64,000 bases of DNA, taken from positions 62,001 through 126,000 of the forward strand of contig NZ_JAARZJ010000010.1 in NCBI RefSeq assembly GCF_014229245.1, read 5' to 3'. The DNA comes from Listeria farberi. Its GTDB lineage: Bacteria; Bacillota; Bacilli; Lactobacillales; Listeriaceae. The notes below the pieces were generated by a model that did no database searches, was not told where the DNA came from, and saw nothing but the letters and a program-made list of their open reading frames with translations. The position numbers and the translations under genes were made by a program. Of the stretch, positions 45,180-56,943 are shown one piece after another; positions within the stretch are counted from its first letter, which is position 1, and each line of letters opens with the position of its first letter.

Positions 45180-46040
45180 TTGAACATTATGATTGCGCTG
45201 ATTCCTGCGCTACTATGGGGAACAGTACCACTTATTATTACAAAATTTGGTGGTTCAACGAGACAACAAACAATAGGGATGACATTAGGAGCGCTAAGTT
45301 TTGCAATAATCGTTTTCTTCTTTACAGATCCGGTATATACACTTAAAACGGTGGGGATTAGTTTTATAACAGGGTGTCTATGGACTGTGGGTCAGATGTT
45401 CCAACTAAGAGCTTTCAAAATTATTGGTGTTTCAAAAGCTATGCCGATTTCAACAGGAATGCAATTAGTCGGAACAACTCTTTGTGGTGTAATCTTATTT
45501 CATGAGTGGGATACGGCGCTGCGAATTATTTTAGGATTTATCGCACTAGCACTGATTGTTGGTGGTATTTTCTTAACATCTTATGCTGAAAAAGAAGAAG
45601 ATGGCGTTAGTACGTTAAAACAAGGTTTAATCACATTATTCATTTCTGCTTGTGGTTATGTTGGCTTAGTTGTTCTTATACAAGGTTTCAAAATTGATGG
45701 AATTAATGCGATTTTGCCGCAAGCAATTGGGATGGTTTTAAGTGCGCTAATTATGACACATAGTGGTGGTACGGAAAAACGTTTCAATAAACGAACGCTC
45801 TTACTTACTATTCCAGGAGTAATCTGGGCAGCTGGGAATGTTGCGATGGTTCACGCAAATCAACTTGTGGGGGTTGCGACGGGGTTTTCACTTTCACAAT
45901 TAGGAGTGGTTATCTCTACAATTGGCGGGATTGTACTATTAAAAGAAAAGAAAACAAGAAAAGAAATGTTTTATGTGATTGTTGGGGTAATTTTAGTCGT
46001 TTTCGGAGGTATTTTAATTGGCGTCGCAAAAGGGGCTTAA
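45180..46040 (+). CDS. glcU: Glucose uptake protein GlcU (copy 2)
   Basis: A 286-residue GRP/DMT-type glucose permease with ten hydrophobic segments, paralogous to the gene at 38778 along its whole length. TTG 45180 is the start: AAGGAGG is 8 bases upstream and TTG-AAC-ATT aligns with ATG-AAT-ATA of the first copy. It corresponds to Lmo0176. It lies just upstream of metS. Confidence 0.9.
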   Translation: MNIMIALIPALLWGTVPLIITKFGGSTRQQTIGMTLGALSFAIIVFFFTDPVYTLKTVGISFITGCLWTVGQMFQLRAFKIIGVSKAMPISTGMQLVGTTLCGVILFHEWDTALRIILGFIALALIVGGIFLTSYAEKEEDGVSTLKQGLITLFISACGYVGLVVLIQGFKIDGINAILPQAIGMVLSALIMTHSGGTEKRFNKRTLLLTIPGVIWAAGNVAMVHANQLVGVATGFSLSQLGVVISTIGGIVLLKEKKTRKEMFYVIVGVILVVFGGILIGVAKGA

Positions 46041-46069
46041 TTAATTATTTCGTTTAACACGAAAAATGA

Positions 46070-48106
<2,037 letters not shown>

Positions 48107-48110
48107 TAAA

Positions 48111-48148
48111 AACGAACCCTAATTCGCTGGAGTTAGGGTTCATTTTTA
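48111..48148 (+). terminator. metS terminator
   Basis: AACGAACCCTAA / TTAGGGTTCATTTTT hairpin. Confidence 0.85.
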
Positions 48149-48174
48149 TATCGAAAAAAACTTTTAAAAAAAGA

Positions 48175-48203
48175 TTGCATAATGCAAACGATTACAATAT
48201 AAT
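48175..48203 (+). promoter_or_regulatory. Strong promoter with embedded cre site, no gene downstream
   Basis: TTGCAT (48175-48180), a 17-base spacer, TATAAT (48198-48203). The spacer contains TGCAAACGATTACA (48183-48196), 13 of 14 matches to the cre consensus. Transcription would start near 48210. Confidence 0.7.
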
Positions 48204-48209
48204 GTAACT

Positions 48210-48317
48210 ATACTTACTTAATTCATAGAAGGAACTTTACGACCTTATGAAGCAATCGTTTATCAAATTAATTAAATAATTGTAAAAGCCACCTTTTATT
48301 TAGGTGGCTTTTTTTGT
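48210..48317 (+). ncRNA. Predicted short transcript of about 105 bases
   Basis: Bounded by the cre-promoter above and a terminator hairpin AAAAGCCACC / GGTGGCTTTTTTT (48284-48316). It holds only a 10-codon frame (MKQSFIKLIK, ATG 48247) with poorly spaced GGA. It is either a small RNA or the leftover leader of a deleted carbohydrate operon. Confidence 0.5.
48284..48317 (+). terminator. Terminator of the short transcript
   Basis: AAAAGCCACC / GGTGGCTTTTTTT, upstream of the tatD promoter. Confidence 0.85.
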
Positions 48318-48373
48318 ATGCACAAAAAATTATAGTATAATAGAAGGAAATGATTTTATTAGGAGGAATTCTC

Positions 48374-49147
48374 TTGCTATTTGATACGCATGTACACCTG
48401 AATGACGAGGCATTTGACGATGATATAGAAGAAGTAATAAAGCGCGCACAGGAAAACGATGTGATCCGTATGGCTGTTGTGGGCTTTAATAAAGAAACAA
48501 TTGACCGAGCGCTTGAATTAGCCGAGAAATATGATTTTATCTCCTTAATCATCGGCTGGCACCCCACAGACGCTATTACCTTCACAGACGAAAATTTAGA
48601 ATGGCTCCGTGATTTAGCACTTACCCACCCGAAAGTAGTTGCTTTAGGAGAAATGGGGTTAGATTATCACTGGGATACTTCACCAAAAGAAACGCAATTC
48701 GAGGTATTTAGAAAACAAATCCGTTTAGCCAAAGAAGTGAATTTACCGATAGTCATCCATAACCGTGAAGCAACAGAAGATGTTGTTCGTATTTTGCAAG
48801 AAGAACACGCCGAAGAAGTAGGTGGAATTATGCATTGCTTTGGTGAAACTGTTGAAGTAATGGAAGCATGTCTGGCGATGAATTTTTACATTTCATTCGG
48901 TGGAACCGTCACTTTTAAAAATGCAAAACTGCCAAAAATTGCAGCCCAAGCTATACCAATTGACCGTTTATTAATTGAAACTGACGCGCCGTATCTCGCT
49001 CCAACCCCAAATCGCGGAAAAAGAAATGAACCAGGATACGTCAAGTTGGTTGCCGAAAAAATTGCCGAACTGAAAGAAATGAAATATAGCGAAATCGCTA
49101 CGCACTCAACCAATAACGCAAAAAGGCTTTTTAAAATTAAAGACTGA
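48374..49147 (+). CDS. tatD: TatD-family metal-dependent DNase
   Basis: About 257 residues, TIM-barrel amidohydrolase-like nuclease. Metal ligands are seen in FDTHVHLND, GEMGLDY, HNREA, MHCFGE and ETDAPYL. It is implicated in 3'-5' DNA degradation and in quality control. TTG 48374 follows AGGAGG at 9 bases; the ATG at 48350 precedes the RBS. A promoter, TTGTAT-16-TATAAT, ends near 48341. It is upstream of rpfB, rnmV and ksgA as in Bacillus yabD. Confidence 0.93.
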   Translation: MLFDTHVHLNDEAFDDDIEEVIKRAQENDVIRMAVVGFNKETIDRALELAEKYDFISLIIGWHPTDAITFTDENLEWLRDLALTHPKVVALGEMGLDYHWDTSPKETQFEVFRKQIRLAKEVNLPIVIHNREATEDVVRILQEEHAEEVGGIMHCFGETVEVMEACLAMNFYISFGGTVTFKNAKLPKIAAQAIPIDRLLIETDAPYLAPTPNRGKRNEPGYVKLVAEKIAELKEMKYSEIATHSTNNAKRLFKIKD

Positions 49148-49148
49148 T

Positions 49149-49165
49149 TGTAATATAAATGTAAT
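49149..49165 (+). promoter_or_regulatory. WalR-type binding site
   Basis: TGTAAT-ATAAA-TGTAAT is a perfect match to the WalR (YycF) direct repeat TGTWAH-N5-TGTWAH. It begins one base after the tatD stop and lies about 215 bases upstream of the rpfB -35 box. Bacillus yabE is controlled by WalRK. Confidence 0.55.
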
Positions 49166-49379
49166 ATAAGGCCGAGTCTGTAACCCAATCTTAAGCTTTT
49201 AGAAGATAAAAATTACTACTTGGACAAAAACCCTTATTTCATGCCTACGACCAGAGGCGTAGAAAAATGACACATTTCTGTTACATTTGACACTTTAACA
49301 AGTTTTTATATTTACAAATGGCTTCATATCAACGTTTTTTCTTTTGGTTTGAGAAGTTGTGAACAAACCGTAGAAAAAA

Positions 49380-49409
49380 TTGACAGTTCTTTAGTCCCCT
49401 GTATATAAT
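49380..49409 (+). promoter_or_regulatory. Promoter of rpfB
   Basis: TTGACA (49380-49385), 18-base spacer, TATAAT (49404-49409). Transcription would start near 49416, giving a short leader. Confidence 0.75.
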
Positions 49410-49438
49410 CACTAGCGAAGTAGAAAGGGGAGAAATAC

Positions 49439-50665
49439 ATGACCATGGAAAACAGCAGTAACGTAGCCCAATCATCAAAATGGAAATTACCAATCATGAT
49501 TGCAGGATTTGTTATTGTAGTAGCATTGGTTTTTTATTTCGTTTTCGAAGGAACTAAAAACGATATCACTATAGTAAACGCTGGTGAAAAAATTGAATCA
49601 AGAACACACGCTAAAACAGTTTCTGAAGCATTAGACGAAGCAGGAATTAAAGTTAGCGAACATGATGAAATTGCGCCAGGAAAAAATGCGGAAATTAAAG
49701 ACGGTATGGAAATCAAATATCTTCCAGCTCGTCAAGTTACAATAAATGATAATGGTACAAAGAAAAACGTTTGGAGCACAAAAACAAACGTAGCAGACTT
49801 ACTTAAAGATGAAAATATTACTACTCGTCCGCAAGATGTATTAAATGTTGCATTAGATACTAAATTAAAAAATGGTCTAGAGGTTAACATTAACCGTGCC
49901 ATTGAACTTTCCTTACAAAACGGAACAAAAAAAGATACAGTATGGACAACTAAAACAAAAGTTAATGATTTACTTGCTGAGAAAAACATCAAACTAGATA
50001 AAGATGACCGTGTATCTCCTGCTAAAGACAGTAACTTAAAGGAAAAAATGACTGTACAAGTTACATACGTCAATTCAAAAGCAGAAAAGAAAAATGAACA
50101 AATCAAATTTGAAACAGTTTATAAAGAAGACGATAGCCTAAATAAAGGCGTTGAAAAAGTCGTTCAAGAAGGTAAAAATGGTGAAAAAGTTGTCGAGTAT
50201 AATGTAACTTTTGAAAATGACAAAGAAACTAAACGTGATGTCATTAAAGAAAATGTTACTTCTAAAAAGACAGATAAAATAGTTGTACGTGGCACAAAAG
50301 AAAAAGCAAAAGTGTCACCAATTGCAAATGCTTCATCTTCAAAAGCAAGCACTACTAAAGCTTCATCTGTGTCATCCACTCCTTCAGGGGGTAAAACATA
50401 TCGTATGGAATCAACAGCCTATTCAGGTGGTGGTACGACAGCTTATGGTATTAACTTAAGTGCGAACCCTGGAATGAAAGTAATTGCAGTTGATCCAAAC
50501 GTTATCCCATTAGGTTCTAAAGTATGGGTTGAAGGTTACGGTGAAGCAATTGCTGGAGATACTGGCGGTGTTATCAAAGGAAATATCGTTGACGTTTATT
50601 TCCCAAATGAAAGCCAATGTTACTCATGGGGCAGAAGAATGGTAACAGTAAAAGTGTTAAACTAA
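49439..50665 (+). CDS. rpfB: Resuscitation-promoting-factor-like wall hydrolase (YabE/RpfB)
   Basis: A 408-residue secreted or membrane-anchored protein. One N-terminal membrane segment or signal anchor (WKLPIMIAGFVIVVALVFYF) is followed by DUF348 repeats (TVSEALDEAGI; NVADLLKDENI; KVNDLLAEKNI), a G5 domain (about 195-275) and a linker of Ala/Ser/Thr/Lys. It ends in a 3D domain (MESTAYSGGG, DTGGVIKGNIVDVYF) typical of lytic transglycosylase-like stationary-phase survival proteins. It likely remodels peptidoglycan during regrowth. GGGGAG precedes ATG 49439. It corresponds to Lmo0186. Confidence 0.9.
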   Translation: MTMENSSNVAQSSKWKLPIMIAGFVIVVALVFYFVFEGTKNDITIVNAGEKIESRTHAKTVSEALDEAGIKVSEHDEIAPGKNAEIKDGMEIKYLPARQVTINDNGTKKNVWSTKTNVADLLKDENITTRPQDVLNVALDTKLKNGLEVNINRAIELSLQNGTKKDTVWTTKTKVNDLLAEKNIKLDKDDRVSPAKDSNLKEKMTVQVTYVNSKAEKKNEQIKFETVYKEDDSLNKGVEKVVQEGKNGEKVVEYNVTFENDKETKRDVIKENVTSKKTDKIVVRGTKEKAKVSPIANASSSKASTTKASSVSSTPSGGKTYRMESTAYSGGGTTAYGINLSANPGMKVIAVDPNVIPLGSKVWVEGYGEAIAGDTGGVIKGNIVDVYFPNESQCYSWGRRMVTVKVLN

Positions 50666-50674
50666 TTTCGTATA

Positions 50675-50709
50675 AAAACGAGGCTGACTCATAGGGCCTC
50701 GTTTTTTCT
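50675..50709 (+). terminator. rpfB terminator
   Basis: AAAAACGAGGC / GCCTCGTTTTTTCT hairpin. Confidence 0.85.
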
Positions 50710-50766
50710 TTGCCCAAAATGTGGTATGATGTATTTACTTATTTTATAAAAAAGGATGTTATCAAT

Positions 50767-52222
<1,456 letters not shown>

Positions 52223-52288
52223 TTTTTTTCAAAAAGAGCGCTTTCATAGTTGACAGCTAACCCTTCTAACTGTTAAAATATTTGGTTA

Positions 52289-52317
52289 TTGATTTCGAGC
52301 CTCATCTGTGCTATAAT
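52289..52317 (+). promoter_or_regulatory. veg promoter
   Basis: TTGATT (52289-52294), 17-base spacer, TATAAT (52312-52317). A second candidate, TTGACA-18-TAAAAT (52251-52280), lies upstream, as in the double-promoter veg region of Bacillus. Confidence 0.75.
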
Positions 52318-52341
52318 AGATATTAGTGAGGTGGAAAATAA

Positions 52342-52599
52342 ATGCCAAAAACCATTGCAAGCATTAAGACGAATTTAGATTCTAGATTAGGTAAAGCATT
52401 GACATTGAAAGCAAACGGTGGTCGTAAGAAAACGATTGAACGTTGCGGTATCCTAGCTGAAACATATCCATCCGTTTTCATTGTGGAGCTTGATCAAGAT
52501 GAAAACAACTTTGAAAGAGTATCCTATAGTTATACGGATATCTTAACAGACGCAGTAGAACTTGTATTTACAGATGATAATAAAGAGTTAGCTTTATAA
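52342..52599 (+). CDS. veg: Veg protein
   Basis: An 85-residue small basic-acidic protein of the Veg family ([33 protein letters not shown]). In Bacillus it stimulates biofilm matrix expression through SinR and its gene has a very strong vegetative promoter. The same position between ksgA and ispE is conserved. Function in Listeria is unknown. Confidence 0.94.
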   Translation: MPKTIASIKTNLDSRLGKALTLKANGGRKKTIERCGILAETYPSVFIVELDQDENNFERVSYSYTDILTDAVELVFTDDNKELAL

Positions 52600-52610
52600 T
52601 AAGCTGAAGT

Positions 52611-52640
52611 AACCGAACCGTATAGTGTGGTTCGGTTTTT
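52611..52640 (+). terminator. veg terminator
   Basis: ACCGAACC / GGTTCGGTTTTTG hairpin. Confidence 0.88.
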
Positions 52641-52736
52641 GCTTTCCATAGAAACCCTTTTGGACCGCTAGCTACATATTTTTTCTTTCATATGATAGAA
52701 TAGAAAAAGAGATTTTGAACGCGGAGGCCAAGAAAA

Positions 52737-53612
52737 ATGAAAATAAGCATAACAGCACCAGCTAAAATTAATCTTTCGCTTGATGCGCTATACAAACGTG
52801 AAGATGGCTATCATGAGGTGGAAATGGTGATGACAACGATAGATCTTGCTGATAGATTATTCTTAGAACGCTTAGACGAGGATAAGATTGTGTTGGATGT
52901 AAAAGCGCATTTTATTCCAGAAGACCGTCGTAATTTGATTTATCAAGCGGCCCTCCTTTTAAAAAATCGGTTTAACATAAATATGGGAGTGCGCATCACA
53001 ATTGATAAGCACATTCCAGTTTCAGCGGGATTAGCTGGTGGGAGTTCGGATGCTGCGGCAGCGCTCAAAGGTTTAAATATCATTTGGGAGCTCGGTCTTT
53101 CGATAGAAGAAATAGCAGAAATAAGTTCCGAAATCGGCTCTGACATAGCTTTTTGCGTATATGGTGGAACTGCTCTTGCGACTGGGCGTGGAGAAAAAAT
53201 CTCTGCGTTGCCTAATATGCCTGGTTGTTGGATAGTACTAGCTAAACCTAGCATTAGCGTGTCGACACCAACGATTTATAAAGAATTACAAGTAGATAAT
53301 GTAGAACACCCTAACACAGAAAAAATGGTTGAATCTATCAAAAATGGTGATTTAGACGGAATTTTTGCTTCAACAGGAAATGTATTAGAGTCTGTGACAC
53401 TAGAAAAAAATCCGCAAGTAAAGCGAATTAAGGACCGGATGTTAGCATTTGGTGCTGAGGCGGCTCTAATGAGTGGTAGCGGCCCGACAGTTTTTGCGCT
53501 TATCAAACAGTATTCGAGAGCAAAACGAGTCTATAATGGCTTGCGAGGCTTTTGTGAGGAAGTTTATATGGTTAGACCGTGGAGTGAAAGTGAAAACGAC
53601 ACGATTAATTAA
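52737..53612 (+). CDS. ispE: 4-diphosphocytidyl-2-C-methyl-D-erythritol kinase
   Basis: A 291-residue GHMP kinase. N-terminal [10 protein letters not shown], the phosphate loop [17 protein letters not shown] and C-terminal [11 protein letters not shown] are present. It phosphorylates CDP-ME in the non-mevalonate isoprenoid pathway. GCGGAGG precedes ATG 52737. It is 21 bases upstream of the chbG-like gene. Confidence 0.95.
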   Translation: MKISITAPAKINLSLDALYKREDGYHEVEMVMTTIDLADRLFLERLDEDKIVLDVKAHFIPEDRRNLIYQAALLLKNRFNINMGVRITIDKHIPVSAGLAGGSSDAAAALKGLNIIWELGLSIEEIAEISSEIGSDIAFCVYGGTALATGRGEKISALPNMPGCWIVLAKPSISVSTPTIYKELQVDNVEHPNTEKMVESIKNGDLDGIFASTGNVLESVTLEKNPQVKRIKDRMLAFGAEAALMSGSGPTVFALIKQYSRAKRVYNGLRGFCEEVYMVRPWSESENDTIN

Positions 53613-53633
53613 TGGATGAGAGGGGTTAGACAA

Positions 53634-54371
53634 ATGAAAATTATTTTTAATGCAGATGACTTTGGAATTAGCCCAGGAGCAGTTTATGGTATTTTGGAAT
53701 CGTACAAACGAGGTGTCGTAAAATCAACTACACTTCTTGCTAATAGCCCGGCTTTTGATTTGGCTATAGAAGTAGCGAAAGAAAATCCTGGATTGGATGT
53801 TGGTGCTCATTTGACCCTTACATTCGGTTATCCGGTGCTTCAAGGTCTAGAAACGCTAACGGATGATAATGGACGTTTTCGCAAAAACTATACAGCACTT
53901 GAGTCTGGCTTAGCTGATGTAGATATGGAAGAAGTAGAGCGTGAATTAACAGCACAAATCGAGAAAATTCTGGCAGCAGGAATCACTATTTCTCACTTTG
54001 ATACACACCATTCCATTGAACCATTAATTTATCCAGTTCAACATAAATTAGCTGAAAAATATGGTGTAAGTATTAGACGTCATTCGGATGTGTCTGATTT
54101 TGGCGCTATTAAAACGCCAGATTTGTTCGATACATCTTTTTATGCAGATGGAGTATCTTTTGAGACAATTAAAAAAATAGTACAAGAGCATATCGGAACA
54201 AACGATGTCGTGGAAGTGATGACTCATCCAGCGTATATCGATGAAACGCTACGAGAAATATCCAGTTATGTAGAGCCGCGCATCAAAGAAGTTTCCATTC
54301 TAACTTCCAGAGAATTACAAGCATATTTAGGCCAACAAGAAGTAGAAATTATTAGTTTCCGTGATTTATAA
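53634..54371 (+). CDS. ChbG/YdjC-family carbohydrate deacetylase
   Basis: About 245 residues, YdjC superfamily. The metal-binding ADDFG near the N-terminus and HFDTHHS and MTHPAY segments are conserved. ChbG removes acetyl from chitobiose phosphate; the substrate here is unknown, though a wall or chitin-derived sugar is plausible. ATG 53634 is chosen because AGAGGGG lies before it; the ATG at 53616 is closer to ispE. Probably cotranscribed with ispE. It corresponds to Lmo0191. Confidence 0.86.
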   Translation: MKIIFNADDFGISPGAVYGILESYKRGVVKSTTLLANSPAFDLAIEVAKENPGLDVGAHLTLTFGYPVLQGLETLTDDNGRFRKNYTALESGLADVDMEEVERELTAQIEKILAAGITISHFDTHHSIEPLIYPVQHKLAEKYGVSIRRHSDVSDFGAIKTPDLFDTSFYADGVSFETIKKIVQEHIGTNDVVEVMTHPAYIDETLREISSYVEPRIKEVSILTSRELQAYLGQQEVEIISFRDL

Positions 54372-54378
54372 AAGCATT

Positions 54379-54413
54379 GGCCTGTCAAAAGATGTTTATT
54401 TGGCAGGCTTTTT
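54379..54413 (+). terminator. Terminator after the chbG-like gene
   Basis: GCCTGTCAAA / TTTGGCAGGC followed by TTTTT. Confidence 0.85.
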
Positions 54414-54434
54414 AATACTTTAAAAGAATAAAAG

Positions 54435-54464
54435 TTGTCAATTTTATAGAAAACGTTTTATAAT
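54435..54464 (+). promoter_or_regulatory. Promoter of purR
   Basis: TTGTCA (54435-54440), 18-base spacer containing AAAACGTTTT, TATAAT (54459-54464). Confidence 0.6.
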
Positions 54465-54534
54465 AGAGAAAATACGGACAAAATACGTGAAATAGCTTTT
54501 TAATATACGGAATTTTATCAAAGGGAGAGAGATT

Positions 54535-55353
54535 ATGAAGATTCGTCGCAGTGAACGATTAATTGATATGACACAGTTTCTATTATCGCATCCGCGAAAG
54601 TTAGTGCCACTTACGATGTTTGCTGAACGTTATGGCTCAGCTAAGTCTTCTATTAGTGAAGATTTAGTTATCATAAAGAAAACGTTTGAAGATAGAGGGA
54701 TTGGAACGCTTGAAACAGTGCCAGGTGCTGCTGGTGGAGTGCAGTATATTTCAATAGCGGGGAATGACGATGTGCTTGATTTTGTGCATACACTCTGTAA
54801 CCGAATCGCAGAACCTAACCGACTACTTCCAGGAGGGTATTTGTATCTGTCAGACTTACTCGGGGAGCCAGTGACGCTTAAAGCGATTGGTAAAATTTTA
54901 GCTACCAAATTTAACAACCAAAAAATAGATGCTATTATGACTGTGGCAACAAAAGGTATCCCTATTGCACAAGCTGTAGCTGAGCACCTAAGTGTACCTT
55001 TCGTTATTGTGCGCCGAGACAGTAAGGTTACTGAAGGCTCTACAGTGAGCATTAACTATGTTTCAGGCTCATCTAAACGAATCGAAAAAATGGAATTATC
55101 CAAACGTAGCTTAGCAGAAGGATCTAATGTAGTAATTGTGGATGATTTCATGAAAGCTGGCGGGACGATTAATGGAATGAAGAATTTGTTAGAAGAATTC
55201 AATGCGCATTTAGTTGGTATTGGTGTTCTAGTTGAATCTGAATACGCAGAAGAGCGCTTAGTAGATGATTACGTTTCACTTGTAAAAATTAAAAACGTCA
55301 ATATGAAAGAAAAACAAATTGAAGTAGTCGACGGAAATTATTTTAATAACTGA
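54535..55353 (+). CDS. purR: Purine operon repressor PurR
   Basis: A 272-residue Bacillus-type PurR: winged-helix N-terminus (RRSERLIDMTQFLLSHP, SAKSSISEDLVI) fused to a phosphoribosyltransferase-like domain with PRPP motif NVVIVDDFMKAGGTING. PRPP binding relieves repression of purine genes. GGGAGAG precedes ATG 54535. Same neighbourhood as Bacillus purR between ispE and spoVG. Confidence 0.95.
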   Translation: MKIRRSERLIDMTQFLLSHPRKLVPLTMFAERYGSAKSSISEDLVIIKKTFEDRGIGTLETVPGAAGGVQYISIAGNDDVLDFVHTLCNRIAEPNRLLPGGYLYLSDLLGEPVTLKAIGKILATKFNNQKIDAIMTVATKGIPIAQAVAEHLSVPFVIVRRDSKVTEGSTVSINYVSGSSKRIEKMELSKRSLAEGSNVVIVDDFMKAGGTINGMKNLLEEFNAHLVGIGVLVESEYAEERLVDDYVSLVKIKNVNMKEKQIEVVDGNYFNN

Positions 55354-55360
55354 TAGATAA

Positions 55361-55388
55361 GCCCTAGAAGAATTTTCTGGGGTTTTTG
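55361..55388 (+). terminator. purR terminator
   Basis: CCCTAGAAGAA / TTTTCTGGGG followed by TTTTTG; an imperfect stem. Confidence 0.6.
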
Positions 55389-55524
55389 TTTTCGATGAGT
55401 GATACTAAAAAACAAATCAGACTTGCGATGTACTTCACTCACTTAACTTTTATGGTAGAATGAAACCTATCATTGCTACATAAAATATAGGGCTTCTATC
55501 ATTAGAAGCAGAAGGAGAACATTC

Positions 55525-56202
55525 ATGAAAAAATGGGTTAAATGGTTAATTGTTATCGTTATTATCGCAGTAGTTGCCGTTGGTGCGGTTTTCTTACTGT
55601 CGAAAAATAGTAGCTCTGTAACACAAGAAAAATTAGTTACAGCCAAAGTGAAACAAGGGGATATGAAAATTAATGCTACGGGAACAGGTGCGATTTCTCC
55701 GCAAAACACACAGGTTCCAGATTATGATAAGCTTCAATTAGTTGCGCAAATGGACGAACTTGATATCCCTAACATCAAGAAAGATCAAGAAGTTAAAATT
55801 ACAGTAACAGCCCTTCCTGATAAAACATACATAGGAAAAGTAAAAGAAATTGCAGAACAAGGTCAAGTTCAAAATGGCGTGTCTAGCTTCTCTGTCATTA
55901 TTTCTCTTGATGAAACAGACGATTTGAAGGCTGGTATGACCGCAGATGCATCCATTTTAGTAAAAGAGAAAAAAGATGCACTATACGTACCGATTGAAGC
56001 TGTTCAAAAAGACAGTGAGGATAAATACTATGTACTAGTGCCAGAAGAAAAAGAAAATGGTAAAACAAAAAAAGTGAAAAAATTTGTAGAAACTGGGCTT
56101 CACAACGAAGATAATATCGAAATCACTAAAGGGGTTAAAAAAGACCAAAAAGTAATCCTTCCTACACAAGAAACTTCCACAGTTCCAGGCGCTCCAAGCT
56201 AA
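55525..56202 (+). CDS. Periplasmic-adaptor-like protein (HlyD/MacA type)
   Basis: A 225-residue membrane-fusion protein with an N-terminal signal anchor (WVKWLIVIVIIAVVAVGAVF), a lipoyl/barrel-sandwich part (VTAKVKQGDMKINATGTGAI) and a beta-barrel. The long coiled-coil hairpin of Gram-negative MacA is missing, normal for Firmicute versions. It works with the downstream ATPase and MacB-like permease in export of peptides or antimicrobials. It corresponds to Lmo0193. Confidence 0.88.
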   Translation: MKKWVKWLIVIVIIAVVAVGAVFLLSKNSSSVTQEKLVTAKVKQGDMKINATGTGAISPQNTQVPDYDKLQLVAQMDELDIPNIKKDQEVKITVTALPDKTYIGKVKEIAEQGQVQNGVSSFSVIISLDETDDLKAGMTADASILVKEKKDALYVPIEAVQKDSEDKYYVLVPEEKENGKTKKVKKFVETGLHNEDNIEITKGVKKDQKVILPTQETSTVPGAPS

Positions 56203-56250
56203 GTTTTTTGTATATACGTATTAGATAAATAGTATGAAGGAGGGATAAAC

Positions 56251-56943
56251 ATGCCAAAACCGCTAATTGACATGAAAAATTTAACGAAAACATATACACT
56301 AGGCGGAGAAACATTTAAAGCGTTAGATAACGTTACTTTTACTGTTGAAAAAGGTGAATTTTTATCCATCGTTGGCCCGTCTGGATCCGGTAAATCAACT
56401 TTAATGAATATGATTGGTTGTTTGGATGTTCCTGATGAAGGCAGTTATCACCTTGATAATGTAGATGTGTTTAAATTAAGTGACAACAAATTATCCGAAA
56501 TTAGAAATAAGAAAATCGGTTTCATTTTCCAACAGTTTAACTTACTTCCTAAATTATCTGCTTTTGAGAATGTAGAATTACCTTTAATTTATGCGGGATT
56601 AAGTGTTTCGGCGCGTGAAAAAGCTGCAATCGAATGCTTAGAAAAAGTAGGTTTACTAGAGAAACGTAGAAACCTGCCAACCCAACTATCTGGTGGGCAA
56701 CAACAACGTGTAGCTATTGCACGTGCGCTTGCTGGCAATCCGCAAATCCTTTTAGCAGATGAGCCAACAGGAGCTCTTGATTCTAAAACAGGAAAAGAAG
56801 TAATGAGTATTTTACAGGAATTGAACCGAGCAGGAAATACCATCGTTATGATTACTCATGATGCGACTATCGCTTCTTATGGAACAAGAAGTATTCGTAT
56901 TCAAGATGGTAAGCTATTTCACGAGGAGGCGACAAAAGCATGA
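56251..56943 (+). CDS. ABC exporter ATP-binding protein (MacB/LolD type)
   Basis: A 230-residue ATPase. Walker [11 protein letters not shown]-loop [10 protein letters not shown], signature LSGGQQQR and Walker [13 protein letters not shown], switch His in MITHD are all intact. It is the LolD/MacB-subfamily ATPase. GAAGGAGGG precedes ATG 56251. Its stop overlaps the permease start by four bases (ATGA). Confidence 0.93.
   Translation: MPKPLIDMKNLTKTYTLGGETFKALDNVTFTVEKGEFLSIVGPSGSGKSTLMNMIGCLDVPDEGSYHLDNVDVFKLSDNKLSEIRNKKIGFIFQQFNLLPKLSAFENVELPLIYAGLSVSAREKAAIECLEKVGLLEKRRNLPTQLSGGQQQRVAIARALAGNPQILLADEPTGALDSKTGKEVMSILQELNRAGNTIVMITHDATIASYGTRSIRIQDGKLFHEEATKA

Noticed and set aside
49166-49380. 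Possible c-di-AMP (ydaO/yuaA) riboswitch upstream of rpfB, because such elements often precede wall hydrolases
   Set aside because: The conserved core segments I know are not found in order, and the best promoter lies downstream of this stretch.
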